From Rapana venosa (lineage: Eukaryota > Mollusca > Gastropoda > Neogastropoda > Muricidae): DNA of 64,000 bases. Below are positions 24,055 to 34,616 of this stretch, piece after piece. How positions within the stretch are numbered: position 1 is the stretch's first letter; every line of letters starts with the position of its first letter. The stretch lies in contig CM054155.1 of NCBI GenBank assembly GCA_028751875.1, forward strand, positions 53,729,244 to 53,793,243. The letters are read 5' to 3'. The position numbers and the translations under genes are program-made. The notes beneath the pieces were generated by a model. The model saw only the letters and a list, made by a program, of their open reading frames with translations, was not told the DNA's origin and did not search any database.

Positions 24055-24096
24055 CTAATTAAGCTCCACCTTCCTAGAGTAAGTCTAGCTTAATTA
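24055..24096. repeat. Short inverted repeat at the DIRS edge
   Basis: TAATTAAGCT (24056-24065) and AGCTTAATTA (24087-24096) are perfect 10-bp inverted arms around a 21-base spacer. It lies about 170 bp beyond the end of the recognisable tyrosine recombinase, where a DIRS terminal or internal complementary structure could be expected. The role is inferred from position only. Confidence 0.5.
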
Positions 24097-24269
24097 TAAA
24101 CTTAAATCTTATCTATTTATCGTACAGAGAAATCACGCAAGACTTTAGCGACCTAATGGACATACAATAATTTACAAGACACAGCCAAAATACTTCATTC
24201 AATGAAAAGCATAGCAGCAACAAATCGATGAAGCATTGTTCAGTAAAGACTCACTATGTACAACAAAAC

Positions 24270-25470
24270 CCTATTCAGATATGACACATTGTTTTGTAAG
24301 ATAGGTGTCCAAAACCCACTCTCCAAAGCTCGAAGTAACACCTTTGCTACAATATTTACAAAGAAGTTTTCTGACTTTTCCAGCCTGCTGCCTTCATTAT
24401 TGACACAAAGGATGCACCATGACTGGTAGCTGTACTGGTACTAGCAGCATGTGTACTTATCTATGCCTGCCATTTCAAGTACCGTTTTCAACCCAGAAAA
24501 ATTCCCACTGGAAATAGAGTCGTAAGGCTTAATAAAGCTGATAAACAGTTATGAGCCTTTCTGGAGCTTCCTTGTGAACTCTAGATACCTAGTCAAGTCG
24601 AATCAAGTCCAACACACTTTAATGATCCCATGAACAGCACATGCAAATGTTTCACCAGACACAGCTTATCATTGTTAGGGAATGACAAGATGTTTGCTGG
24701 CTCTGTATGTTTCTGCTTCCTAGAGAAAGGAAGTTACACATCTATTGGGATAAAGTTAAATGTCATTCAATCTCATTGCATGTAATGCTTGGCCTCGTTG
24801 CCCTCTTAAGAGGTACAAAACTGTTACAGTTCTCAAAATCAAGTGTTTGAATTCCAAATCAAGTATTTCTTGCAACTCTAGCAAATGTTCTAAAACATTA
24901 TCTACATTCCATGATTCTTGGTACTTTGGTAGTGCTGGGCGTCATTCAATCACACCTTTTAAAAATCTACAAATGTCAGGATGGGAATCTATTGAGTGTG
25001 AACTGGTACCATCTGGAGAAAAATATGCACTCAAAGCACTTCTTGCTCTATTCACCCCATTATACCCTGCACCTTCAGAGTACAGGGAAGCAAGAAAATT
25101 TTCTTTATATACAGGGTCATGTGTAGACTCATCCAGACAATTATTGTGGGCAAAATTTGTCCACTTTTTAATATAGCAGTTATATACAACCTGAGTTGCT
25201 GGTCACCAAGACTCCAAAATCAGGTCTGCTATAATATCTGTCAATCCGTCTTTTTTACCAAATCTTTCCCTGATATTCTGCATGCCAGAAGATTTAGGCT
25301 TTCTATTTTTACAAGTGTATGCATCTTGCATGGATGGCTTAGAAAAAGGACAACCCTGGATGTCAGAAGGGGAACAGGTTCTGCTATCAGCATAGTGGAG
25401 AGGACTGGCCACCAGATTGTGTTTTCCACTTCGGGAATTCAATATGCCTGTGGTCGGTTCATAGCATACT
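24270..25470 (-). pseudogene. DIRS tyrosine recombinase
   Basis: Minus-strand frames give ILESWRPATQVVYNCYIKKW (25140-25205) at the N-terminal core-binding region and NRARSALSAFF (25010-25050). Then come HPDICRFLKGVIE (24950-24990), LPKYQESWNVDNVLEHLLEL (24870-24930) and LYLLRGQRGQALHAMRLNDI (24765-24825). Near the end are KTVLEMAGID (24465-24500) and MKAAGWKSQK (24380-24410). In between, the HxxR-equivalent region reads THAASTSTATSHGAS, without a clear conserved arginine. A 45-50 bp foreign-looking tail interrupts the frame near 24595-24680. The copy cannot encode an active recombinase. Confidence 0.75.
24595..24680 (-). mobile_element. Tiny non-LTR 3' tail inside the DIRS recombinase
   Basis: In minus-strand sense the sequence reads CATGGGATCATTAAAGTGTG, then GGACTTGATTCGACTTGACT. 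It resembles the 3' ends at 36500-36530 and 38030-38075, where GGGATGATTAAAATG is followed by GACTTGACTTGACT. It separates two recombinase segments (LVKHLHV and TRYLEFTRKL) that are normally adjacent. I infer an extremely 5'-truncated non-LTR insertion. Confidence 0.45.
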
Positions 25471-25479
25471 TTTGGGAAA

Positions 25480-27240
25480 ACTTTCAAAATCACACTGAAA
25501 GGAGGAAATACCAGAAGTCAGCGAATTTCCATAAAATTGAAAAGGCATCCACTGCATGAGCTCTGGGTCAGGCCTGTAACTGATAGAGCATGCAAACTGC
25601 TTGTTTATCTTAGAGGCAAATGAATCCACAGACGGTTTGGCTAACAAATTAAAAAGTGTATTACATAGCATAGCAAGGTTGAGCTTCCATTCAGCTTCCA
25701 GGTTTATTTTCCTGGATTCTATATCGGCTGCCACATTATCTCTTCCAGATATAAGTGCTGCTGAAAGGCATAATGTGTTCTTGGCAATACACAATTCCAA
25801 TATATAGTGGAAGTAATGCCACTGCATGATGGTGAATGGCAGGTACCAAAATGTTTAATACAAGCAACAGTAGTAGTGTTGTGAGTCAAAACTCGAACTG
25901 CTTTACCTGCTATATCATTCTCAAAACACTGCAAAGCAAAACGAATAGATTCAAGTCCAAGGTATTTGTAATGTTAGTCTGCTTCAACAGGGAGTCATTT
26001 ATATTCAGAGCAGCAGTCCAGCAATGAACATCCCCAGCCCCCATGCTGGCTTCTGATGTAATAATCACTGCAGACTCTGGATCAGACACAAAATTGGAGG
26101 CATTGTCAATATTCTCAATCCATCATAGCAGTTCCTTTCTTGCTGGAGAAGAAAGACTCATGAGACCATCAAAGTGCCCTCTATTATTCTTAAGTGCAAG
26201 TTTCTTATCATTTCGGACTTTCTAAGTGATGGCAGTACATTGGTTCCTGTCTTACAGCTGTAAAGCTGACGACCATCATTCCTACTACCTTAGCAACGTC
26301 CCTGATAGGTGCTTGTTCCTTCTTCAGCAGCTGTAAGCTACCTATATTTTAATTTGTCTTTCCAATCGTTTGTCAGAACAACAGACCTATTCTTCGAATC
26401 AATAATACCACCAAGATATTGAATAGTCTGGAATTGACTGAGCACAAATTTCTCTGGTAAAACCTTATGAACAAAACAGTCTTACAGTCTTCATAACATT
26501 ACCCAGGCAGTCCACTTCATGTCTTCCTATCAACAGATATTCATTAAGATAGGAGGATGAAAAATGACCTTTCTCCCTCAACCAACCAGACACTGGTTTC
26601 AACAATTTTTGGTGAATTTTCTGGTGCCATAGCTGTACCATTTGGCAATCAATCAGATTCCCACAATCACTTTTTTTTCAGCTGAACCTGAGCAGATTTC
26701 TGTGTTCTGGCCACATGGGAATAAAATAATAAGCACCCATTAAATCTATGGATGCCAAGAAACAATATCTGTGATAAGCTTGAGGGCGGACTGTTAAGTA
26801 TCCATCTTAAAATGGTGGCAGGTTAATTCCTTATTCACCTGTTTTAAATTCAAGATCTTTGGGTGTGTGCCATTCTTCTTAGGACAAGTAAAGATAGGTT
26901 ATAAATATTGGCCCTCCTCAAACACACATTATTTTGGAGATGACACTTTTTGGCCTTATTTTTTAATGTCCTCAATGGCACCCATTTATGGTTTTGTTAA
27001 GGTTGTTGGAGTGGAAAACTTTCTGTCAAACCATAAACATCACAGTTTTCTATTTTTGCTTCCTTGATTAACTGAACAATCTCAGGGTCAGAGATGAAAT
27101 ATTTCCATTCATCAAAAAAGAATTGTAGCATTCTAGCAGTGAATAGGTTTGTCTCTGTTTTCAATTCCTCAAGCAATTTAGGGAGTGAAGTATAAATTGA
27201 CTCACCTAATTCTCCATCAGTGACTGAGACTGACAATGAA
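25480..27240 (-). pseudogene. DIRS reverse transcriptase and RNase H
   Basis: The start region reads FFFDEWKYFISDPEIVQLIK (27060-27130), the usual lead-in to a DIRS RT. RT fragments follow: FTCPKKNGTHPKILNLKQVN (26845-26900), KPVSGWLREKGHFSSSYLNE (26540-26600) and LLIGRHE. The catalytic YxDD position reads YLNEYLLI, so both aspartates are replaced by Asn and Glu. The RNase H and following region gives ISGRDNVAADIESR (25715-25755), SVDSFASKINKQF (25600-25640) and YRPDPELMQW (25560-25585). Several stops interrupt the frames. Altered catalytic residues plus stops make it inactive. Confidence 0.8.
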
Positions 27241-27249
27241 TTTGACCTA

Positions 27250-28138
27250 ATGTTTGTTGTTTCTCTTCATCATGTTCATGCCCCAAAGTGCTTCTTGTTT
27301 CTGGTCTACTGATTGTTGTTCCTCCTCCCTAATTGTTGTTCCTCCTCCCTAAAATAGAGAACTGGCCAGAAAACTGTTTTGGGCACACTTCATTGTAATG
27401 CCTGGCCCCACTGGACCCAGAAACACTCACCCCCAAGCAATCCAACTTCTTGGCTTAGCAGGGCTATGGAGAAACTGCAGTTTCAAAAAAGTCAAGCAAG
27501 ATTTTCTCTGTGCTGTGTTTCATGAATCGCATGCATTGCTTTGGAGATAGCGCTTGTACTACACAAAACTAGATGCTGTATGTGTGCCAGTCGGAGATAG
27601 CTATTTCGGTGGTGGTTAGCATTGTTTTCCAAACTGGGTACTGTTGGCACACATAATTTATCACAATTAGTTGGTTGCCAATGCAATGGTTTTTTTGACA
27701 GCGTTTTTACGTTCCTATATATAGTTCTTTAGAAAATTCTTGAGAAGCTTTGCAATTGATGCCAAAACGTTTTGGCCCTCGTCTCAATAGACATCAAGTT
27801 CATTGTCTCATTCTTTAATGAGCTCATCCTCATCATCGAAACTTGCAGAATGAACATCATGGTTGTCTGCTCCATTTTAATCAGACTCGGAAATATCATC
27901 AAACAATGCATCACATTTACGTTTTTTTGCCTTGTTTTTTCTGTCAACAGGAACCTCATTTTCTTTGGATCAATTGTCTTGAAAGCCAAGGAAACTTGAA
28001 ATGATAACTCAGACATCATCTTGTGTAGTTTTGCATCTAAGTTTTAGAAGCAGTGTTCCCAATTAGCATCGAGGCTTTCTAATTCTGATGCTGACAATCT
28101 GACTTCAGTATTTAGGCCTACTTCTTTCTCTCCTGACA
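27250..28138 (-). pseudogene. DIRS Gag-like region
   Basis: Starting at an ATG near 28138 the minus strand reads MSGEKEVGLNTEVRLSASEL, then a stop, then a 96-codon frame (28019-27729). A later part reads CDKLCVPTVNPEIW and AISDWHTYSILQ near 27580-27670. This resembles the DIRS Gag pattern in which a VNPEIW-type motif precedes a helical region. Gag is poorly conserved, so the call depends on its position just upstream of the RT. Confidence 0.55.
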
Positions 28139-28140
28139 TA

Positions 28141-29635
28141 CTGAGAAGTTGCATGAATGCTCACACAAACGTGGACGATTTTTCTTTTTTTTGTGGTATT
28201 TGTTGCCAACTAAGGGTTATGTAGGCAATGGAAACCTAAATTCCCATGGCAGAAAATATTGATACCAAATCTTCTTAAACGAAAAAACAAATTGGATAAA
28301 ATAAACCAGTCTTACCTTCTTCAATGTTTGGATCAATGCACACACATAGAAAACAGATAACCAAACCATCACAGATCAACCTCTTTAATGTCTTATGCCC
28401 CTTTACCACCCTACCTTGATCTCCCTTGTAAAGGAATTGAAGCCTTTGGGGACTGACAGTCTTTAACCCTTGCAAATAAGACGCAGACCCAAACCCTGTA
28501 TCGAAGAAGTGCCCCTATGTTTCTTTATGCTGCTGGTGTGCAGCATGTGCCAGGTGCCTTTACTTTTTAATTAGTAAACCCCAGAAAGGGAATCTTTCAC
28601 GTAGGCAGGTAGATTGAGAGGCAGAGTCTGCATGAGCTGCTCATGCATCTCTTTTTTGTGAGTGGTGTTTCTACACACATTGATGCAACTTCACCTTGTT
28701 AGATCGTCACTGTATCTGCAACCAGCTGAGTGAGAGGATACTGGAGAACCAAGAGACCAAACTGACTGGAGTCAGTAAATTGCCAATGGTGATGAATCTC
28801 CCTCTACATGTTAGCTAGGCAAGTGTATTGAAGATTGGGAGAAAATTGTAATATTATATTTTGACTTCCTATGGAAGAATCATTGCTTTTTACCAGCATT
28901 CCTATTTAATTTTTCTTTGCAGTGTAAGATGCTGCAGGAACATTTCCTTCCTCCTAGAGGAAAGGGATTAAAATGTATTCAACATTTTTAGCTTAATAAT
29001 AATCTGTCAGCATTAGCACTTGGGTGGGGTGTCACAGAAGTAGGTCAGACCACACTACATTTTCGTGTTTTTTTTCTTATTTTCAGCATCTTTCGCAATC
29101 AATTTATATTTAATTAGGGTAGATTTACCTGTAGGGCTCCAGAATTTGAACCCATAACTCCACGTGCCCTGACCTATGGTATTCCATCTCGCAACAGGTA
29201 TAGTTTGTTCCTTGGATTGTGTGAATGAATTTGATAATTTCCATTGTGTAAGATGTTTGAATTCACCTGTGATAAATAGAAATAGACCTTAGAGGTAGAG
29301 TTTCAATAGTAGAATGTGTCGTTATGAGTATTAAATCGAAGAAAGAGCGTTGATATGTTGATAGACGATCTAAGGATTGTGAGTTGTAAAAAACAGGAAA
29401 TTAAGGCAGGGAAACTGACTATACCAGCCGTTATATGTTCAAGAAGAACCTTCTTCTTTCACTTTTGGTATTGTCAAAAAGGAAAAAAAGATGAGAGAAA
29501 ACTATTTGTTGGAATTAAAATTGCTAATCTAGCGTTGACTAGGAGTAAAGAAGATAGACTTAGCCTGACGTATTTGTGGGAATGGAAATATAAAGTATCA
29601 TAGTTTTGGTGACAGAAATATTGTTGTTGCATTCC
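28141..29635. other. no gene recognised
   Basis: AT-rich sequence. A GAAGAAGGTAAGAC stretch on the minus strand near 28310 has a donor-like GTAAGA, but no exon can be built around it. It may be the 5' untranslated region of the DIRS element near its left part. Nothing else is supported. Confidence 0.4.
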
Positions 29636-30135
29636 NNNNNNNNNNNNNNNNNNNNNNNNNNNNNNNNNNNNNNNNNNNNNNNNNNNNNNNNNNNNNNNNN
29701 NNNNNNNNNNNNNNNNNNNNNNNNNNNNNNNNNNNNNNNNNNNNNNNNNNNNNNNNNNNNNNNNNNNNNNNNNNNNNNNNNNNNNNNNNNNNNNNNNNNN
29801 NNNNNNNNNNNNNNNNNNNNNNNNNNNNNNNNNNNNNNNNNNNNNNNNNNNNNNNNNNNNNNNNNNNNNNNNNNNNNNNNNNNNNNNNNNNNNNNNNNNN
29901 NNNNNNNNNNNNNNNNNNNNNNNNNNNNNNNNNNNNNNNNNNNNNNNNNNNNNNNNNNNNNNNNNNNNNNNNNNNNNNNNNNNNNNNNNNNNNNNNNNNN
30001 NNNNNNNNNNNNNNNNNNNNNNNNNNNNNNNNNNNNNNNNNNNNNNNNNNNNNNNNNNNNNNNNNNNNNNNNNNNNNNNNNNNNNNNNNNNNNNNNNNNN
30101 NNNNNNNNNNNNNNNNNNNNNNNNNNNNNNNNNNN
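29636..30135. other. Assembly gap, 500 N
   Basis: A fixed 500-base scaffolding gap. A long minus-strand open frame appears to run through it but is only supported up to 30136. Confidence 0.99.
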
Positions 30136-31926
30136 TCCTCTTATGGTGGAGAGCAGAGGTTCTTGGGGGCCCACACGCTTTTTGATTTCTTCGTTCACAT
30201 AGTTGTTGGTCTTGTGTTCTTTGTATAATATTTTGAGGAGTTCTGTAGCACTTGTTCTCAAATGCTTGGATTCTCCTCTCTAGCTCTGCTGACAGGGTCC
30301 ATGATTCACAGCCATATAGGAGGACAGATATCACGAGGGATTTGTAGAGGTGATATTTTGTGCAGAAGCTGATGTTGTTACTTCTGATGATCCTCTCGAG
30401 TCTGGCTAGAGCAGATGTTGCTGTTGCAATGCGAGCTTTCACTTCATTGTTTGCTGTGCCATCTTTTGTTAGGATGGAGCCTAAGTATTTGAATTGGCTC
30501 ACCTCTTCCAGTATTTCTCCATTCATCGTTATTTCCGTGCTGTCATTAGTAGCGCTGTTGACCATGATCTTTGATTTCTCTGTACTGACCTCCATGCCGT
30601 ATGCGCTCGCTCGATCTGATAGACTATCTGTGAGGTTTTGCAGTTCTTGTTTGCTGCCGCCCATGAGGTCAATGTCATCTGCAAATCTGAGGTTGCAAAG
30701 GGGTCTTCCACCAATGGAGATGGAAGTGTGGTGGTTTTGCAGTGTCTCTGTCATGATGTTTTTGAGGAAGAGGTTGAAAAGTACAGGTGAGAGAAGGCAG
30801 CCCTGACGGACCCCAACCGTGGTCTTGAAGAACTCGCCCATGTGATTGTTCATGAAAACTGCACTTCTTGCGTTCTCGTACAGTGCCTTGATGACTTCAA
30901 TGAGGCAGTTGTCAATGTTGAAGTGCCTGAGTACTTGCCAGAGGCCGTCATGCCATACCCGGTCAAAGGCCTTTTTGAAGTCTATGAAAGTGTGATACAA
31001 GTCTTTTTGGTGTTGGAGATGTTTCTCTATCAGAATTCTCAGATTGAAAATTTGTTCCATTGTGCTGCGTTTTGGTCTAAAGCCGGCTTGTTCTTCTGCC
31101 AGGAGTTTTTCCGCTTGGTTTTTCAGTCTGTTGAGGACTACCCACAGCATGATCTTGCTAGAATGGCTTATGAGACTGATGGTTCTGTAGTTCTGGCTTT
31201 GCTTGAGGTTTCCTTTCTTTAGTAGGGGTATTACAAGAGACTGTGTTCATTCTTCTGGCCATTCCTTGGTGTCGTGAATCTTCTGACAGTTCTGTGAATC
31301 GCCTTGCTGTTTCATTCCCTCCGTTTTTTATGAGTTCAGCTGGGATGTTATCGATTCCAGGGGACTTTCCCTTCTTCAATTGTGTCTACTTCTCACCTTA
31401 GTATTGGTGGGCCTTTATCTTGGTGTTCAGGTTTTTTTTCAGAAACTATGTTGGTATCTGGGCGTAGTGGGTAGTTATACAATCCCTCACAGTATTCCGT
31501 CCAGCGTTGGAGGATGGCATTGCTTTCTGTTAAAATATTTCCTTCTTTGTCTTCAATAACAGAAGCTTTAGGCTGTGTGGTTTTCGTTAGTGATTTCAGA
31601 GTGTCGTAAGCTGTTTTTCTGTTTCCCTTGGCCATTCCAACTTCGATGCTGTGGCATTGTTCTTCTATCCACGCTTCTTTGGCTTCTCTCATCTTTTTTC
31701 GTCACTTCTCTGTGGCTATTCCTGTATTTGTTGTTGGCTTCTTGACTTGTGAACTTTTGTTTCTTAAGCTCTCTTCTTTTGTCGCAGAGGTCAAGAACCT
31801 CATTTGTCACCCAGGGTTGTTTCTTTGTTCTGCTTCTTCCTAATGTTTCTTCTGCTGCTGTCATTAGCACTTCTTTGATGTTGTTGGCTAGTGTGTCCAC
31901 ATCATTGTCGATGGCTGTGAGTGCGG
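30136..31926 (-). mobile_element. RTE-like retrotransposon, endonuclease-RT linker, RT and C-terminal part (copy B)
   Basis: This is the cleaner copy. From 31926 downward: DNDVDTLANNIKEVL and WVTNEVLDLCDKRRELKK (31780-31920, linker after the endonuclease), TAYDTLKSLTK (31590-31625), GKSPGIDNIPAELIKNGG (31310-31370), EEQAGFRPKRSTMEQIFNLR (31030-31100), YHTFIDFKKAFDRVWHDGLW (30945-31005), VGVRQGCLLSPVLFNLFLKN (30755-30815), RFADDIDLMGG with the catalytic aspartates (30655-30690), KYLGSILTKDG (30465-30495) and LLYGCESWTL (30288-30318). The RT core from 31150 to the gap edge is one open frame. Frame breaks at about 31150-31260 and 31385 remove continuity with the linker. The 3' end is lost in the gap but is present in copy A. 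The LYGCESWTL and FIDFKKAFD forms are typical of RTE-like elements; clade assignment is tentative. Confidence 0.9.
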
Positions 31927-32139
31927 TGAACACAAGAACATTCCCAGGAGCTGACATTGGCAGTGACCACGACCTTGTACTTACCACTATCAAGCTGAAA
32001 CTGAAAGCAAAACAACAGCCAAAAAACCCATGCATAAGATTTGATCTGGAAAAACTCAAAGACCCAACAGTGGTTGAGATCTTCCAAGCCAACATTGGAG
32101 GAAAGTTCGCCGCACTCACAGCCATCGACAATGATGTGG
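31897..32139. repeat. 30-bp perfect inverted repeat at the 5' inversion
   Basis: Positions 31897-31926 and 32110-32139 are exact reverse complements over 30 bp, separated by 183 bp. Both arms encode the same stretch of element protein (ALTAIDNDVD), once on each strand. This is the expected footprint of an inversion junction with a short duplication. Confidence 0.9.
31927..32139 (+). mobile_element. Inverted 5' piece of the RTE-like element (copy B)
   Basis: The plus strand reads RTFPGADIGSDHDLVLTTIK, then PCIRFDLEKLKDP and GGKFAALTAIDNDV. GSDHDLVL is the last catalytic box of the endonuclease domain. In the intact element this segment would lie immediately 5' of the minus-strand sequence ending at 31926. 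The element is therefore 5'-truncated inside its endonuclease and its first roughly 210 bp are inverted. Host flank begins at about 32140. Confidence 0.85.
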
Positions 32140-32235
32140 TGCAGATTTATGGTTATATTTTGATGATTATGACATGAGTCTGTTATAGTGTATGCGAGGA
32201 GATGTACATGTAATTTGATTTGTATCCATGATAAT

Positions 32236-32305
32236 TTGTGTGTGTATGTGTGTGTGCATGTGTGTGTGCGTGCGTACGTGTGTGTGTATGGGTGTGTGTG
32301 TCTTG
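32236..32305. repeat. GT microsatellite
   Basis: Same array as 11758-11830. Confidence 0.85.
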
Positions 32306-32612
32306 ATTTTGGGGGGAAGGTTGTTTGTTTAGGGGAAGGGGTGTCAAGGGCGGGGAGGGAGATGAGAGTTTTTTCATGTTTAATTGGTCCTCTTTATTCT
32401 TTCCGTCGGTTAACTTTGTGGTCTTTCGTTGATTTCTTGATTTTTCAATAATTTAATGACAGTTTGAGTATACATTTCATTGCTATTTGACATTTTCTTG
32501 TTTATTAATTCATTGAGTTATTCATGTTTGTTTAACTTTTTCCCCCATGAGGGCCTGGTGTAAAGAAGCCTCTGGCTTACCCAATTACCCTCATTAAAAT
32601 ATTCGAGTTCGA

Positions 32613-32653
32613 GTTCTCTCTCTCTCTCTCTCACTCTCTCTCTCTCTCTCTCT

Positions 32654-32740
<87 letters not shown>

Positions 32741-32765
32741 TCCTTTTCTCTCTCTCTCTCTTTAA
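32613..32765. repeat. CT microsatellite
   Basis: Same locus as 12130-12286 with different interruptions (TTTTCT blocks), as expected for a hard-to-sequence array. Confidence 0.95.
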
Positions 32766-32949
32766 CATGCTTCTCTCGGCTGCAACTTATGAAGTATCAT
32801 TCAGTGCCCCTGGTATTATTATTACTTCATGAAAAAAGGTTTGAGGTTGATGAGGTCCAACTTGGTCTGAACCCTTGAGATAAGACTGCACTGTTCACTT
32901 CTACCATCACGCTTTCTGGCACCGTGCACATCTCTAAAGGTAACACTGT

Positions 32950-33297
32950 ATGTGGTGGCTGAAGCTTTGTGCCTAATGCTCGTCATTGGATAGCCTGGGT
33001 TTTGAGCCCAGGTTTCAGCACCACCCAGATGCCCGTCCAAGATGATTTTTCCCCCTGGAGTTAGTGCTGACTCTACTTCCCGAAAGTCCTTTGGATTAGA
33101 CCCATAAATTGATGCCCTACATGCGTATACACGCAGACATTGCCCCACACTTAAAAACCTGTGCCTGCCTCTGGAAAAAAAGGCCAGTTGTGCTTGGGGG
33201 AATGGAGGACAAAATTTATAAAATCTCATGCACACAGGGACTGGATGTAAAAGAAAACACACGAACATGTTTTCCATTATCCTGGAAATAAATGAAT
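32950..33297 (+). mobile_element. tRNA-derived SINE (copy B)
   Basis: Same insertion as 12470-12815, differing by a few single-base changes. The box B-like GGTTTTGAGCCC has one extra T here. The sequence ends in AAATAAATGAATAG like the other copy. Confidence 0.7.
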
Positions 33298-34484
33298 AGA
33301 TACGTAGATAAAGTTTTAAAGGAGAATGATGTTGAAAATGTAAACAGTTTTATTTTATTTTCTATTTTCCCATTTAGTATTTATGCATACTTTTGGTCAG
33401 ATTTTCAGGGCTCTCAACATAAAATCACTTCCTTTCCTACTTGCAACGTGAAGAATATGTTTGTTACCTTTTAACTCTACATTCATATAATTCTAACAGT
33501 ATGTCCCCCACCCCGAGAAAATAAAACAAATTAAAAAAAAACCAAATTAACAGAAGTTGTTGGTTTATTCTTGTATTTTTCCCAGTTTTCTTCTTTTTTC
33601 TTGTTTTATTAACACCGTTCTTTGGAAAACCTCTACATAATCTAGAAAGTATCTCCACGTTTAGTTAATCCGGGATATTAAAGATTTTGGCAGACATTAC
33701 GAGTGTTTAGATGAAATACAGCCTTAAAGAGCTTAACAATAGAAGAACCTAAGTCCTTGAAGTTAGTTACAGAATCAGAAAAGGCGGACTAGTTTCTAGG
33801 CTACCTGGCTAGAATAGATCCTCCCTGTGCCTCTAAAGTTGCTGTACAAAATGCTTTCTCCTGAAAGCTCAGAAATAACCTGAGTTAATACGTTTCCTTG
33901 AGTCTTCATTCAAGAGGGAGATTTACACTGGCCTCCAATTATAGGAATGGCATCAAAACTTGTCAGGGGTTGTCCAGCAAGTGTCAGGTTCCATTTTGGA
34001 CACGGGCAGAAAAGGTGATCTCCCTCGTTGACCTTTAACATAGGAACTACGCGGAGTTTAAGGGTCACCACTACCCATGACCCCAACTGCACTCAAAGAT
34101 AACTCTGGTAATGACACAGCCTGCACAAATCATGGTCACCCAATTTCAACTCGTGCCGAAAAGGACACTGTGGCATATTTGACCACTAGCCGGTACATGG
34201 CCGGAGAACTTGAGAGCGCAACACAATTATGGAGGAAAGCTATTCTCTACAATGTAGTGGTCTGGGTCTCACCCCTAAGACACCTCCAGAACACCAGGCA
34301 AACTTGGCCAGGCATGTGAGAGAGCATTCAGCCCTCGCCCAGTCATCAAAACTATGGGATGTTTGCTTTCTAGACATGTGTATTACCACTTCAGTATCCA
34401 TGCCTCTGCTTCTCTCCCATTTCCTACCCTCACCATGATCTGATTTGACTTACTGTCAGTCTGTCTTCTCATCTTAACAGAGCT
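33298..34484. other. no gene recognised (shared flank)
   Basis: Counterpart of 12816-13928 plus 75 bp not present in copy A. There is no recognisable coding sequence. Confidence 0.5.
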
Positions 34485-34485
34485 G

Positions 34486-34579
<94 letters not shown>

Positions 34580-34616
34580 TATATATATCTTCTTCTTCTT
34601 CTTCTTCTTCTTCTTC
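34485..34616. repeat. (TA)n followed by (CTT)n
   Basis: About 100 bp of TA repeat followed by about nine CTT units. Read on the minus strand the second part is a (GAA)n tail directly after the 3' end of the RTE-like element at 34615-35880, which suggests it is that element's tail. Confidence 0.9.

Larger units (their letters stand above)
24055..28140 (-). mobile_element. DIRS-like retrotransposon, nearly complete, inactive
   Basis: The minus strand shows the DIRS set in order: a Gag-like segment (28138-27250), RT with RNase H (27240-25480) and a tyrosine recombinase (25470-24270). DIRS elements integrate through the recombinase rather than an integrase, and they lack simple LTRs. All three regions carry stops and frameshifts, and the RT catalytic aspartates are replaced. 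A possible terminal hairpin lies at 24055-24096. I could not identify the opposite terminal repeat; a CCTCCTAGAGGAAAG sequence near 28950 resembles internal sequence near 24715-24730 and may be related. Confidence 0.8.
30136..34410. repeat. Copy B of the 4.3-kb duplicated or overlapping segment
   Basis: Counterpart of 9640-13928. It starts exactly at the contig edge, inside the RTE-like element, and continues past the point where copy A ends. Both copies hold the RTE-like element, its inverted 5' piece, a GT array, a CT array, the SINE and the same flank. Confidence 0.9.
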
